Positions 33,776 through 45,799 of a stretch of DNA of 64,000 nucleotides are shown here, piece after piece. How positions within the stretch are numbered: the first letter of the stretch is position 1; each line of letters begins with the position of its first letter. Origin of the DNA: Crotalaria pallida (taxonomy: Eukaryota; Streptophyta; Magnoliopsida; Fabales; Fabaceae); contig CM075655.1 of the NCBI GenBank assembly GCA_037953625.1, positions 11,302,001 to 11,366,000 of the forward strand. The letters are read 5' to 3'. Made by a program: the position numbers and the translations under genes. The notes under the pieces are model-generated. The model was not told the DNA's origin, did no database searches, and saw only the letters and a program-made list of their open reading frames with translations.

Positions 33776-34075
33776 TACTCCCTTCGTACCTTATTATAGG
33801 GAACCATTTTGATAGATTTGTTGTCCCTTTTCATAAGTTGCTTTAGAATATGTAGGTAACGTTAAAGAATTTATTATTCCAAATACACCCTTCATGATTA
33901 CATAGGGGTGATAGGGTAATAATTATAATAGAGAGAAATGAATAGAGTTGTAAAGTTTTAAATAGGTAACTTTGGAATGACAATATATTTTTTGATAAAT
34001 TTGAGAATAATAATTACTTTTCTTAATCTGCGCGAATTAGGTAAAAGTGACTTATAACAAAGGATAGAAGGAGTA
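33776..34075. mobile_element. Stowaway MITE inside the 190-bp array
   Basis: TACTCCCTTCGTACCTTATT at the left and the complementary AACAAAGGATAGAAGGAGTA at the right, with TA duplicated. It splits one array unit, so it is younger than the array. Confidence 0.85.
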
Positions 34076-34536
34076 TTAAATTACCTATAGCAACCAAAAC
34101 CAATTAAATCACCTAGAGAAACCAAAGGTCATTAAATTAATTTCCACATACTTCTCTATCACTTCTCCAACATTGCCTTTTATCAAAAGCAAAACACAAA
34201 AAATATTAAAAAATGCATTGAAAATAAGGAAATTCGTGTAGAAACATGCATAATACCTAGTGTATGTATTAAATTAGCTAGAGCAACCAAAACCCATTAA
34301 ATTACCCAGAGAAACCAAAGCTCATGAAATTAATTTCCACATATTTCTCTATTACTTAGTCCAATATTGCCCTTTTATCAAAAGCAAAGCACAAAATATA
34401 TGAAAAAATGCATTGAAAATAAGGAAACTCTTGTAGAAACAAACCTAGTCTTAGTATTAAATTACCTTGAGCAACCAAAACCCATTAAATTACCTAGAGA
34501 AACCAAAACTCATTAAATTAATTTCCACATACTTCT

Positions 34537-34832
34537 CTTTATCCGGTCTTTATTATAGGTCACATTCTAGAAGATTTTTTTTGTCCTAATTATAAGTCAC
34601 TTTATGTTTCCTATGCATCATTTATTGTTTTTTCTCTTTTTGCCCTTATTAAATGCTTTGACTATCTATGTGTTTTTGTTGTTCATTATTAATGAGTGTG
34701 AATTTTCCAAGAAAAGTTGAGAGGGTAAAATTGTAATGTTACGATATATTCTCATAGAATTCATAAAACTAACTACTTTCCATGGTATGTGTAATTTGGT
34801 TAAGTATGCATTATAAAGACTGGAGGGAGTAT
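34537..34832. mobile_element. Stowaway MITE inside the 190-bp array, left end eroded
   Basis: The right end AAAGACTGGAGGGAGTA matches ATCCGGTCTTTATTATAGG at the left, but the outer CTCCCT of the left terminus is missing. Splits another array unit. Confidence 0.75.
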
Positions 34833-35028
34833 TACTTACCCCAACATTGCCCTTTTATCAAAAGCAAAATACATAAGATATTAACACAAAAGTAATTAAG
34901 AATATTTAAGTAAAAGATCACTAACTTACCAATTTAAGTAACTATTTTAAATTTGTAAAAACAAAAGCATGCTTAGAAGATGCCAAGTAGCAAGACTTTC
35001 CTCCGTTCTTCCTTCAAATTTTATATAT

Positions 35029-35273
35029 TACTCCCTCCGCCCCAAAAAGTTAGTAAATTTTTGAAAATTCAACAAAAATAAGGAAACATGCTTTTAATGC
35101 ATTGTCCCCCAAATCAACCAATTACCAAAGCAAATATTTAATGCATGTTTCCTTAATTAACCAATTAGAGAATATACAATGCAACTTCAATTTTTTTTAG
35201 TCACTATTTTAATTTTAATTTGGGACAAAACTTTTCTATGTTTTTTTACTAACTTTATGAAACGAAGGGAGTA
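35029..35273. mobile_element. Stowaway MITE
   Basis: TACTCCCTCCGCCCCAAAAA, then GTTAGTAAA, is matched by TTACTAACTT and ACGAAGGGAGTA at the right. 245 bp, TA target duplicated. Confidence 0.88.
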
Positions 35274-35292
35274 AGATTTATGTGATGGATGG

Positions 35293-35608
35293 TGATAGGA
35301 TGTCGGTCAAGTAATGGTTAAAAAGGTTATTTGATCCATATGGAGAAAAGGGATAGGATGGTTATAATTAAATAATTAAGTAAATAAATAGTTTATTAAA
35401 TATTTATAATAATTCTAGAATGTTCATGTGCATAAGATCTTGAGACTTGTGAGGTCCTTATTACTTTTAGGGTTTATTATTTTATTATATAAACATTGTA
35501 ATCCTTATTGAACAATTAATGAACTTTCTTAGTTATCAATTTGTTATTCTTTATTCTTTTTATCTTTTACTTCATTTTCTCTCTTAGGGTGCATCTAGCA
35601 TCCTAACA
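35293..35608 (+). repeat. 5' LTR
   Basis: 316 bp, TGATAGGATG to CATCCTAACA, imperfect terminal inverted repeats. Its match to the 3' LTR is close but with several substitutions, so the insertion is not recent. Confidence 0.9.
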
Positions 35609-37123
35609 ATGGTGCTTTCATTGAGAGATTCATCATCCTCCCACATGGTAGATTATTCACCAGCCTCACCACAATATCTCAGTGTTCCCACCACCAAAAC
35701 CACCATATCCTCCATCTTATTTTTCATACTCTCAATCCCATTATTCTCACTCCTACTCCTATAATCCAGATCTAGACCATCTCCAGTCTACACAGTGGCT
35801 CCAATCTACACAGTGGCAAGAATTTTCCAATCACGATGGAAGGAAATAATACTACAACCAGATCACCAAGGAGTATACCTGCACTGCACCACCGGAATTC
35901 ACTTCATGTGGTACTCAGTACCATCGTGTGCCACCATCCATCATCCCTACTTCGGTTGACAATCCTCCTGCTTCGGTTGACGATCCTTTAGCCAAAATTA
36001 GAGAGTGTCTTTCCAAGTTGAAGGATGATCTTCCTCCGCCACCATCAGATCCACAATCACTAAGGGTACCGCGGTCACCATCGCAAGCTCCGCCACTGAC
36101 GCCGTCGCTGGAAATGGTACCATCTTCGTCGACGAACAACAATACCCCCCGACCACCACAGAGACGTTGTCATCTTCTTCTCTCCAGAAACCAATCTCTC
36201 TTCTTCATCAAGAGCGGCAACACTATCGAGAAATACCGACCCTCCACCGGCGACCTCCGTGCTACAACCAGCAACAACTAAGCCGCCCTCAATCATGCCG
36301 CCGTCAGCCACTCTCTGTCACCATTCACCACAGTCGACGCAAGCTCCGCCTTGGACATCTCTGTTGCTGCCACGAACTCTGCCGATGGAACCATTCCTTC
36401 CACCACGAGATCCGCCGTGGAGACCACCGTCGTCGGGTTTATCCTCTAACGAGAACAAAGAGAGAGAGAGGAGAGCGAGAAAGAGAAGCCATTGTTATTC
36501 AAGTGTATAGTGCGATCTTTTGAAGGCTCTAATGGTTTAGACGATATGCTCCATGAGGGTGAAGGTGAGTTGAGAGCCCAAAAGCCTTATGAAAAAGAGA
36601 AAACAAAGAATGACCTTGACTTTGAAACTTTGTTTTGGAAAGGGATTGTGCTATCTCATCTACTCTCAGCCATTGAGAGAAAGCACAATCCATGTGCTGC
36701 TACAAATGCCACTACTATTGTGTCACATGGCCTTGTCATCTTCAGCAAAAGAGCCCTTAAACTCCTGGGGTGATGCCCATTCAATGCAGTATGGACCCCA
36801 CACATCACCTCCTGGCGTGTGCAACAAAGACACACCCTCCTTCATGATGCTCTTGGTGCGTCACGTGGTCCCCATTTCTTTTTTAATGTTGCAAATCAAT
36901 TCTCTTCAAGTTTCTCTACTCTGAAGCAACATGGATCACATTCCATTTATCCAGGGGCCTAAGATTTTGGAGCATGAAACACATATTTTCTTCTTGGGCC
37001 TAAATATGTATTTGAGGACAATGAAAATATTGATAAGGATGAAAGCATTAGGAAGTTCATAACTTTTAAGTTAAGCCATGAGTTCAACCTTGAGGACAAG
37101 GTTGATTTTCAAGGGGTTGGCAA
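35609..37123 (+). pseudogene. Internal region without pol; gag-like remnants
   Basis: Several overlapping, broken frames on + with no intact protein. One (35928-36281) is Ser/Pro-rich with PPSIIPTSVDNPPASVDDPL and a KIRECLSKLKDDLPPPP segment. Another (36492-36773) has FETLFWKGIVLSHLLSAIE. The last visible words before the 3' LTR, KLSHEFNLEDKVDFQG, resemble the C-terminal ending of gypsy polyproteins. No protease, RT or integrase is present. Likely a large internal deletion, with mobility depending on a partner. Confidence 0.6.
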
Positions 37124-37319
37124 TGATAGGATGTGGGTCAAGTATTGGTTAAATGGGTTATTTGGCCCATATGGAGAAAAGGGGTAGGATAATTATAATC
37201 AAATAATTAAGTAAGTAAATAAATAGTTTATTAAATATTTATAATAATTCTACAATGTTCCTCTGCATAAGATCATGACACTTGTGTGGTCCTTATTACT
37301 TTTAGGGTTATTATTTTAT

Positions 37320-38161
37320 GAGTTAGGATCCGTTGACACCAAGTGTAAAACTTGGTCACTTACACCTTCACATAATTTTTTATACGTTATGAAATTTGTC
37401 AATCCAACCGTTGATTTATATGTTATTATCATGACGATCATACATACCGAGTTTCATATTATTCAGAGATTAATAATGCATATTTACTTATATTTTAAAT
37501 AATGTATTATCCGTTAAAATAGAATAGGCGGATGAAGTATTAAATAATTTTTATATTCTATGAAATTTTGTAGACTTGATCTACTTAATAATAACATATA
37601 ATTCAACGGTTATATCGACAAATTTCATAATATATAAAAGGCTTAAATATGAAAATGGTCCCCGTAAATATTGACTTCTTTGAAATTGGTCATTGTAAAA
37701 ATTTTCTTTTGATTTTGGTCCTTGCACTTACAAAACGTTTTGGTTTTGGTCCCTCATGTTAAATTTTGGTCCCCATAATTATGTTGGTAGTTTGTTTTGG
37801 TCCCTCTATTATTTAGATTCAATTGGTTTTGGTCCCTCTAATGTCAAGGTTTTTGAACTGGTTTTCTTATATAATGTAAGTTGTTTGTTTACCCTTGAGA
37901 ATTAATGCAAGAATATCCTTAATAGGTCTTAGAATATAATATATTACATTTTTGGCATTTTCCATCCACATATAACATGAGAGATCAAAACTAAAACATT
38001 TTATAAATGCAGAGACCAAAACCAAAAGAAAAATTTTACAGGGACCAATTTCAAAAAAGTCAATATTTATAGGGATCATTTTCATATTTAAGCATATATA
38101 AAAAGTTATGTAAAGGTGTAAGTGACCAAATTTTACACCTGGTGTCAACGGATCCTAACTC
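37320..38161. mobile_element. Mutator-like MITE family A, copy 2, inside the 3' LTR
   Basis: Ends GAGTTAGGATCCGTTGACACC and its complement (one letter apart further in). Perfect 9-bp TSDs TTATTTTAT lie at 37311-37319 and 38162-38170; the undisturbed 5' LTR shows this site once. Removing the family B insert leaves about 390 bp, the size of copy 1 at 27.6 kb. Confidence 0.9.
37640..38093. mobile_element. Mutator-like MITE family B nested in family A
   Basis: Terminal repeats GCTTAAATATGAAAATGGTCC and their complement with one change. TSD ATATATAAAA lies at both sides (37630-37639, 38094-38103). The arms are built from TTTTGGTCCCT words and their complements. The same family occurs at 46915-47429. 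Confidence 0.85.
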
Positions 38162-38309
38162 TTATTTTATTATATAAACATTGTAATCGTTATTGAACAA
38201 TCAATGAAATATGAATGAACGTTCTTAGTTATCAATTTGTTATTCTTTATTCTTTTTATCTTTTAGTTCATTTTCTCTCTTACGGTGCATCTAGCATCCT
38301 AACGGATGG

Positions 38310-39565
38310 AATATTTTTTTTGTTCGTACAATTAGTATTTTTTAAATATAATTATCACATTGTTGTTATTAATCATAATTAAATATTTTTATCTTTGTTA
38401 TTGATTATCTTATCTCAAGTTAATAATAAGATTGAATTCTAAAAATCTTTATTCTTATTGTTCTAATCATTTTGGTTTTTTTTTGTTGCAAAGATGATGT
38501 TATCTATTAGTGAGCAATTGGATGCTTGTCAATGAGACTTAGGAATAGAAAGATATGCACATGAGGAAACCCTTTCTCGGCTCAACAGTAATATGATTGT
38601 TAGTTGAAAATTAATATTATTATGATTTTTATTTAAAAATAATAATATTTATTAAATAATTATAAAACAATAAGTATACTTATTTAGATCTTAATCTTTA
38701 TAATGAATTATAGATTAAGATACTTATTCATTTATATATTATCTCCGTAAATTACATAAGATAAAGAGCTGGAGAAAAAATACAATACTCAATATAAAAA
38801 TGTTACATAAATACACAAAAAAAAAATAAACAAATTTTAAGTTCTATCTCAGATGAGAAATAAAAAAATTAAACAAAAATCATAACAATTTTCAACAACA
38901 ACAACACAAAAATATATTATTTTTTTGGAATTCTTCGAAATTGCAATAAAAAAATAGAAAAGGGTTCATATTAAAAAAAAAATAACATCTCTCATTCACG
39001 AAATATAATACTTCTTATTTAGGTCTTCTTTAAAAATTGAAGATCATAAATTCTAAAAAATATTCATAAAAAAAACACAAAAAAATTGCACTATATATTG
39101 TTTTTCCTTTGTTCTTGCCCTTTCACGAAAAATGTATCAATCATCAAAAGTGATTCTCTTTAATATCAATAGTAAAAGAGATGTAGATTAATGAAACATA
39201 GTTACATCTTTTAATGTTTCTATGTTCAAATTTAATAGTCACTCAAAACATATAAGGTAGAAATCAACATCAAGGCAAATCAATCTCAGAAGTCAAAACT
39301 ACACCAATTCCGTATACACACAAAAACCAAGAAGCAATTAGATAAACTACCTCCACGGCTCTAGGGCTTGCCGCTCGCAATAGACAACAAAAATCTGACC
39401 AAATCCATCTTTTCCCAATTTCCTCTCTATCTTGTACAAATAATAAAAATCAAACCATTGAAATATAAATAATATAATTTAAGATGAGCGAAATTGAAGG
39501 AAAAAATAATGGGAGAAGGGAGAGATTTAAAGGTGGAAAACACATGCAAAGATTGAAGGTGAAAA
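38310..39565. other. Unassigned AT-rich sequence
   Basis: No gene or bounded repeat recognised. Contains several A runs and a short block of CAACAACAACA near 38895. Confidence 0.4.
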
Positions 39566-40611
39566 TGTTGGGATTTACAAGCGGGTTAATACACACCTAG
39601 AGGAGGGTGAATAAGTGTGAAGGTGAACCTATGTCGTTTTTAAAAAATTCTTTCAAAAATTCTTGTTGATATCTGGATACTATCTAACTGTTATTCAATA
39701 AACTTAAGTTATTACTGAATATTGATCAAATAACCACCAGATGCAGAACATATATCAAACATATACTGACCAGTATTTCCAAAACAGAATATTATAGAAA
39801 TATATAAATTTAATAGAAAATCATATGCAATCAGCAACTTATTGAAGATGTATCTAAGGTTAATTAATTGGGAAAATTAGTTTTTATCAATTATTAAGAA
39901 AATCCCCAATTTAACCTAAGTTATGAAATTGAAAGATTTGAGAAGAGATAGAGAAGAATGACACCAAGGTTTTTATACTGGTTCACTCTTGAACATCAAG
40001 AGCTACATCCAGTCCTCCCTTGTGATTGGGAGAGTTGCTATATGAAGAAATATGAAATCAATTCGGTACAATCTCATGCACATCAAAACCTTTCATTGCC
40101 TCTCTAGAGATTCCAAAACCTTTGGCTAAACCTCTTGATCTTCAACCTTCTTCTTCTCTCTCGAAAGAACCTCTTCCAATTGCTTAGAACCTCCAAGTCT
40201 TCTTCTCCAAGATGATTGAAACCTTCAATCTTCTTCTTCAATGTTTTTTCTTGAAACCTTCAAGCCCACAATTGAATCTTCAATAATTGTTGTTGTTTTC
40301 TTTGATTCACAGCTCCATGTGCAGATTTAAACAACTCCTAATCAACTCATAGAATCCTATTCTTGAATCTCAATGAATACTCAATAAACACAATGAAGAA
40401 CATGAGTTCAAGATGAGAAAGATGAAACTTTTCTCTTTTATTCTTTGTGAAAATATGGCTAAGGGTTTATGTGTTTTTCCCTTAATTGAGATTGTGAAAA
40501 TCGTGTACAATAAACCTTATATAATTGGTATAGATGAATCAAGTTGGTTATGGAATTAGTTGCAAAATCACAGCTGTTAAAACCAATCAGATCTGACCAG
40601 TTTTTATCGTG

Positions 40612-40645
40612 GTAATCGATTACCCAGTTTTGGTAATCGATTACC
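40612..40645. repeat. Pair of GGTAATCGATTACC palindromes
   Basis: Two perfect 14-bp palindromes whose centres lie at 40617.5 and 40638.5, 21 bp apart. The same core occurs in the 28.6-kb LTR. Confidence 0.9.
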
Positions 40646-41802
40646 TCATTGTTACTTTGCCAAAATTAAAAGCTTTTCAAATGCAACTTGATTTCTATCA
40701 AAAAATAAGTTCCAAAACCCATTCTTAGCCATTTATTGATGCATTAAAATATGTTTAAAATATTTCTAAAATATATGCATCATTTTCTAAAATTTGTTTT
40801 AGTAATGTCTCTAATTCTTAATTTGTTTAAAATGATTATTCCTTGAGATTCATTACCTAACCTAAGACTCTTCCAAGCAAACACTTAAAGACTTAAAATA
40901 TAAAATACAATTAAACACAAATGTCCTTAAACTTTGCTCTTGAGTCTTCTTGTTGTTGTTTGTTGCAATTTCCTTTCTTTTCTTCTTCATGCACTTTGTC
41001 TTCATCAAAACATATATCAAACACTTGCTTCACAATCTTCCCCTTTTTGATGATGACAAACCCTTGTGCAAGTTGTGATTCGATTTGTTATGTGCTCCCC
41101 CTCAATTTATGCTTTAGGGAACCTTTGGCAATTATGCTCAACAAATCCTACACAAAACATAGAACAACAAACACAACCTTTCTCCCCCTTTTGACATGAT
41201 CAAAAAGCATATAACAATAAATTATAATAGCCAAAAGTAAGGAAATACATCAAAAATCAAGTATTTTTCCATCAGAACAGTGTGATAATAGCAGAATAGC
41301 ACAGAAATTTCACAGGGGGCACTTTGAGCAATCAAAACACTATCATACAACCCTCAAATTGCAAATATCAGGATCACATATCAAAGATAGCATGTAATAC
41401 AACAAATACAACCCAAAATCAGATCCTAACATGCAATATTCAAAGAGAAATTAACCTGTGAAAAGTCAAAAAAATCAGAACTGCTGTGCAAAACTCAACT
41501 GAAATTTCAGTTCATGAAAATCTTTGCAAAACTCAGTAATTATTTGTAATACCCCAAAATTTTAATCATGAATTAATAAAGGTCTATTATGAATTTTATT
41601 TATAATTAATTATTTTATTAAAATCTTTGATTAAAATTATGTATTATGTGTGCAAATAGGTGGAAAATAATTTTATAATTATTTTCTATGCAAAAATAAG
41701 AGTTTTGCATATTAGTCCATGTTTTAGGACCTAGAAGTAATATTAGAAAGATTTTGGAAGGAAAGAAAAATAAAATATTATTTTTTAAATTTTTGGTCGA
41801 AA

Positions 41803-41833
41803 TACTCGAGTGTTTCTACCAAACACTCAAGTG
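41803..41833. repeat. Pair of ACTCGAGT palindromes
   Basis: TACTCGAGTG and CACTCAAGTG, centres 41807.5 and 41828.5, 21 bp apart, near the left end of the LTR. Confidence 0.8.
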
Positions 41834-42865
41834 TTTCGAGCAGAGTTGCACGAGTTAGTGCGTTTGATGAATCACCACTCCACTATCTCTTGGGATTGAC
41901 ACGAAATCAACCCAGCAACACTTCCATGGCTTCATGTCGACATGCATGAGTCTGGAGTTCACTTATTTAAAGCCATCTTAGCTGAGATTGGATCCCTTGT
42001 TGATCAAAGTTTGCATGTTAGGGTTTCTGACTTGATCTCGTCGATTCTCCTTTGTTGTTAAGTCTTTGTGAGAAAATTATACACCATTGCAAAGCTTACA
42101 TCCTGAGCTTTGAAAAGATACCGAAATCGTGAGTTGAGAGTTAGTGTGCTAGGAGAATTGAATCTCGAAAGTTGGAGTCCTTTTGCTGTCAAAACTGGAA
42201 ACTAGTTCGTGAAGCTTACTTTGGTCTTCGATTTTGGTAAGCTTGTGAACCCTTTGGACTTCAAATTCATTTCATTCTCTCATGCATTTTGCAGAGAATA
42301 ATTTCTAACCAATTTCCCCAATTATTTTGCATAATTCATTGATTAAAATCAATGGTCTTGTGACCCTGTTCAAACTGTGTTGCTGTCAAAGGATTTTTGG
42401 GGAATCCAGCTTGGAAGTTAAGTCTCTGTCAAATTCTTGTTTCTGCACGACTTAGAGGTAAGGGTGAAGCTATACATTCACTAGAATAAGGTTTAATTGT
42501 AGTAAATTGTGTTGAGAGTCACCATGAGGATTAAAGGGCTTAGTTTGAAATAGGATATTGGCTTGGAGGCCAATCTGTGCTCTGAGGCTTGTTGAGACAA
42601 GTTTGATATGTTGCATGTGAACTTATTTAATGCTGAAAACAAGTTTAAAATCAATATATTTGAATTTCGTGTTTGAAGTTGTTGAAAATCATGTTTTTAT
42701 GCATAATTGATGTGAGATTTTGATTCTCTATTACTTGACATGTTTTAAGTGTTGAGACATGTTTATTATGCATAAATAAAGTTCCGTTAAGTGTTGGTTT
42801 AAGTAAAACTTGGTTAAATTCGAAAAATGGTATGAAAAAACCCAATTTTTAGTACAAGTGTTGTC

Positions 42866-43145
42866 AGCAATACTCGAGTGTTTAACAAAAGACTCGAGTG
42901 TTGTCTGATGCACCAGCGCATCTGCTGGCACCAATACCCGAGTATTTGAGAAAAACTCGAGTATTGTCTGGTGCATAAAGTTCAGAGTTCAGTGGAATAC
43001 TCGAGTGTCCGAAGAACGACTCGAGTGTTATGGGCTGATGAAAGACTCAAGTGTTTGAAGAAATACTCGAGTGTTCTGGGTTGACTGATGCAAATTTTTT
43101 TAAGATATCATGAACTACTTGAGTTTTTGAACCAATACTCGCGTA
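42866..43145. repeat. Array of five ACTCGAGT pairs
   Basis: Centre positions 42875.5/42895.5, 42939.5/42958.5, 43002.5/43022.5, 43048.5/43068.5 and 43120.5/43140.5. Spacings within pairs are 20, 19, 20, 20 and 20 bp. Between pairs a CTGATGCA or CTGGTGCA word recurs. Confidence 0.88.
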
Positions 43146-43832
43146 TAAAATATGAAATTATTTAAGAATACCATTTTCAACTTAAGCACTTTTATGCAAA
43201 CCCAATTACACTTAAATAAATTGATATACTCAGTTTAGTGGTAACATTTGGTTATCAGTTATGCCATGCTTGATGAGTTTAATATATTGTCTCTGTCACA
43301 GTATGTGTGATGCAAATGATGACACTAATGGCTAACAATAACAAACTGCATTCATGCATGATGAATGGTGATGAGATATCGTTTGTCATGTTCGAGGAAC
43401 ATGAGGAGGGCCTCTAGGAGTGCTAACTGTTACTGCTTGCTCGATACCACATTAAGGTTGACGATGTGGTTATTGTGTCTTTGTGACAAGATGAATTTAA
43501 GTGATAGTTTTACGTTTTGGTGACGTGACGTTCACTAGATAAGGCGACGTTGTATATCACTTTCGAGCAAGTACGCCATATGTTCTGATAACGTATTTAA
43601 TGTATTCTGGGAATACACTGAAGTTATGGAAGGACGTCCGTTTGAGTGATTAGTTGGAGAATCTCAGGAAAGAGAGATGACATGCATCATGCCATAATAA
43701 TTAAAGAATTTAATTATAAATGAATCTGGTGTGATCATATGCATTTCCTGTTGATTATTTGTGGATGTTTATTTCTCAGTTATCCTTATTTGATTATGTG
43801 TATGTATATGCTTACCCATATGCCCTTGTTAG

Positions 43833-44330
43833 GTGATGGCTCGTTACCTAGCCTGCGTCGAGATCAGACCCGTCCCTAGTGGTATTTGGACATATGAGGA
43901 GCACCGAGCTACTTTTGAGGGTGAGGTGGAGATTACTCTCTATCACCCTAACCCCCTTGCTCGGGTGCTCCCTCGTAGGATTAGGATCCCTATCATATAT
44001 ACTATGCATGTACCCCGTTCTATACATATAGAGGACCACCACCACTAGCTCGACCAGTACGTAGATTTCATAGTTTCCGTTTTCGACCAGCCACTCGTTC
44101 TCACCCCTCTGCTTCTAGAGTTTTCACCGATGCTGACGTTCCCTCATCTAGTCCTACATGTGTTGGTAGGACTACACCAATTGCAGATCCTATGCCCAGT
44201 GGTAGGGCCTCTACCCTATCGGATGAGATCGAGGAGGACCCTGAGGAGGGGGAGAGCGAGGAAGAGGTGGTACCAGTCGAGCCGGTTCCTAGACCTCGAG
44301 GAGGACCTAGTGGTTCCTAGGTATAGGCAT
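43833..44330 (+). pseudogene. Frame-broken coding-like stretch in the solo LTR
   Basis: The first frame (to 44048) reads MARYLACVEIRPVPSGIW, then FEGEVEITLYHP. In another frame an acidic end (DEIEEDPEEGESEEEVV) reads across 44220-44290. Similar proline- and acid-rich stretches occur in annotated legume retroelements as I recall, but I recognise no domain. It may be a captured or relict gag piece. Confidence 0.3.
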
Positions 44331-45603
44331 AGTATAGATGTTATGGGTCCCGGACCGAGTCTGTAGCTGCAGTGGACCAGATGGATGCGTGGAGGACCAG
44401 TTCACCTGCTCTCGGACACTTAATTTTTGAGTTGTTATATATATATATATATATTGTATATACTTTTGGAGTGTTTGAGAGTTGAGGTCTTTTCTTTTAT
44501 ATCTTTGTATGTATTTTCAGTTTATGGACGCAGTACCTTGGACTTACTTTACTTTGGTGATGATCAGATGTACTTGGGGATCTTTTTGTACTACATATAT
44601 ATATATATATATATATGGTGCTTATATTTTCACTGATCCTTAAGCACTGTTTTTCTTTCCGCGCACTCTGATTTTGATAAAAAAGAATTCGACAAATAAT
44701 GTAACTTAATAATTTAATTATAATTCACAAGACAACGCTAAGTTCATAGTATTGAAGTTTATGTGATAATGTTGTCTTGAGAAAATTTTCTACGACTATG
44801 TTCGAATTAAAATTATTACGCCGAATTCAATATATTCTTCAATGGTAAAGTCTAATGTTTAAATACAAGTCCAAGTATTTTCAAGAACTATCAGTTGAAT
44901 AATGTCCATAAGAGAAGTAATCTGGAAATTAATCATTATTTTCCATATAAAGACGAAGGGTGTCACACTATTGATTGAATTCAAGTCATTTATGATTCTT
45001 AAGAATAATCAAACATGAAACATGCATAAATTTTGAGAAAAACATGTGAAAGTGCAAATTTTTGTTCTCTGCTGAGCTGGTAATCGTGCATCAGTTTTGC
45101 AGTAAAACTAAAACCAAACTGCAAATTTATAAACAAACCACACAAACAAACCACACAGGAAAAAAAATGGCTTTTTTTAAGCGATAGGTCCCTAAACTTA
45201 GGGGGTGTTTTGGATTTAGTCCTTAATCTTTTTTTTTGTTGGATCTGGTCCCTAAACTTTAACGTCGTTTGGAATTAGTCCTCCCGTTAACCCAAAGTTA
45301 ACTCCGTTAGTGTCTTCCAATAAGATGTTGCCACGTGTCCCAACTTGCATTTTTTTTTGGCTTTTTTGACCCTAAACTTAGGGGAGGAATTGAATTTAGT
45401 CCCTATCCTTTTTTTCGTTTTATCAGGTCCCTAAACTCTGGACCATTTTGGATTAAGTCCTTCTGTTAGCTTTAATCTAAGACCGTTACCCTGGGAAAAT
45501 TTTTATGCCATGTGGACCAATAAATTAATGCCACATGGAATTTTTCTTTTAAAATTGAAAAATTACAAAAAATAAATAAAATTAAAAAAAAGCCAAATAT
45601 TAC

Positions 45604-45777
45604 CTGATTTGAAGTACAACTGAACCAAGCATCATTAACAGATCCACCATGCCACAGAAATTTTTCAGGCCAGAATGTGAACCACCTTCCCTATCTTCCT
45701 CTCATTCCTCGTCGTGCTCGATCGTCTCGTTAGGGCTTGACATCATGGTTTATTCACCTTGCTTTAGGGGGTGGCAT
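45604..45777 (-). pseudogene. Captured AUX1/LAX auxin influx carrier exon fragment
   Basis: On the - strand, a frame with KQGE, then TMMSSPNETIEHDEE, then GGSHSGLKNF, is followed after a one-base frame break by WHGGSVNDAWFSCTSNQ and a splice donor CAG/GTAATA at 45604. AUX1/LAX proteins have an N-terminal WHGGSxxDAWFSCASNQ motif, and as I recall their genes carry an intron just after NQ. Stops interrupt the N-terminal part (after E and after DEE), so no protein is made. The host gene is a membrane auxin importer; this is a copy of its first exon end, not a gene. Confidence 0.85.
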
Positions 45778-45799
45778 TGTTTTTCAGAATATAAAGATC

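Larger units (their letters stand above)
33535..34890. repeat. Tandem array of a ~190-bp unit interrupted by two Stowaways
   Basis: The word GCATTGAAAATAAG recurs at about 33541, 33724, 34215 and 34410. Spacings are 183, 192 (after removing a 299-bp Stowaway) and 195 bp. Each unit continues AACTCATGTAGAAACATGCA, ATTAAATTACC, ATTAAATTAATTTCCACAT and CCTTTTATCAAAAGCAAA. About five copies, the last partial. Confidence 0.88.
35293..38304 (+). mobile_element. Non-autonomous gypsy-type LTR element with nested MITEs
   Basis: LTRs 35293-35608 (316 bp) and 37124-38304 share ends TGATAGGATG and CATCCTAAC. TSDs GATGG lie at 35288-35292 and 38305-38309. The internal region is only 1.5 kb and has no pol. 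The purine-rich AAGGGGTTGGCAA precedes the 3' LTR, and TGGTGCTTTCATTGAG after the 5' LTR would be the primer-binding site. The 3' LTR is 1181 bp because of two nested MITEs. Confidence 0.9.
37124..38304 (+). repeat. 3' LTR carrying nested MITEs
   Basis: Same sequence as the 5' LTR in two pieces, 37124-37319 and 38162-38304, joined across the insertion. Its last base is G where the 5' LTR has A. Confidence 0.88.
41545..44967 (+). mobile_element. 3.4-kb solo LTR with ACTCGAGT pairs
   Basis: Starts TGTAATACCCCAAAA and ends GAAGGGTGTCACA. Flanks TTATT and CTATT differ at one base. The flanking element E reads through on both sides. It contains many ACTCGAGT palindromes, two (AT)n runs at 44436-44455 and 44595-44617, and a frame-broken coding-like stretch. 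No gag-pol. Confidence 0.75.

Noticed and set aside
36075..36523. Five overlapping frames on both strands near 36.2 kb
   Set aside because: Due to a locally GC-rich, proline/serine-codon segment in the internal region of a non-autonomous LTR element; only a gag-like remnant is plausible.
42866..43145. CRISPR-like array
   Set aside because: The repeats are 8-10-bp palindromes in pairs, not 24-40-bp repeats with unique spacers, and the genome is a plant's.
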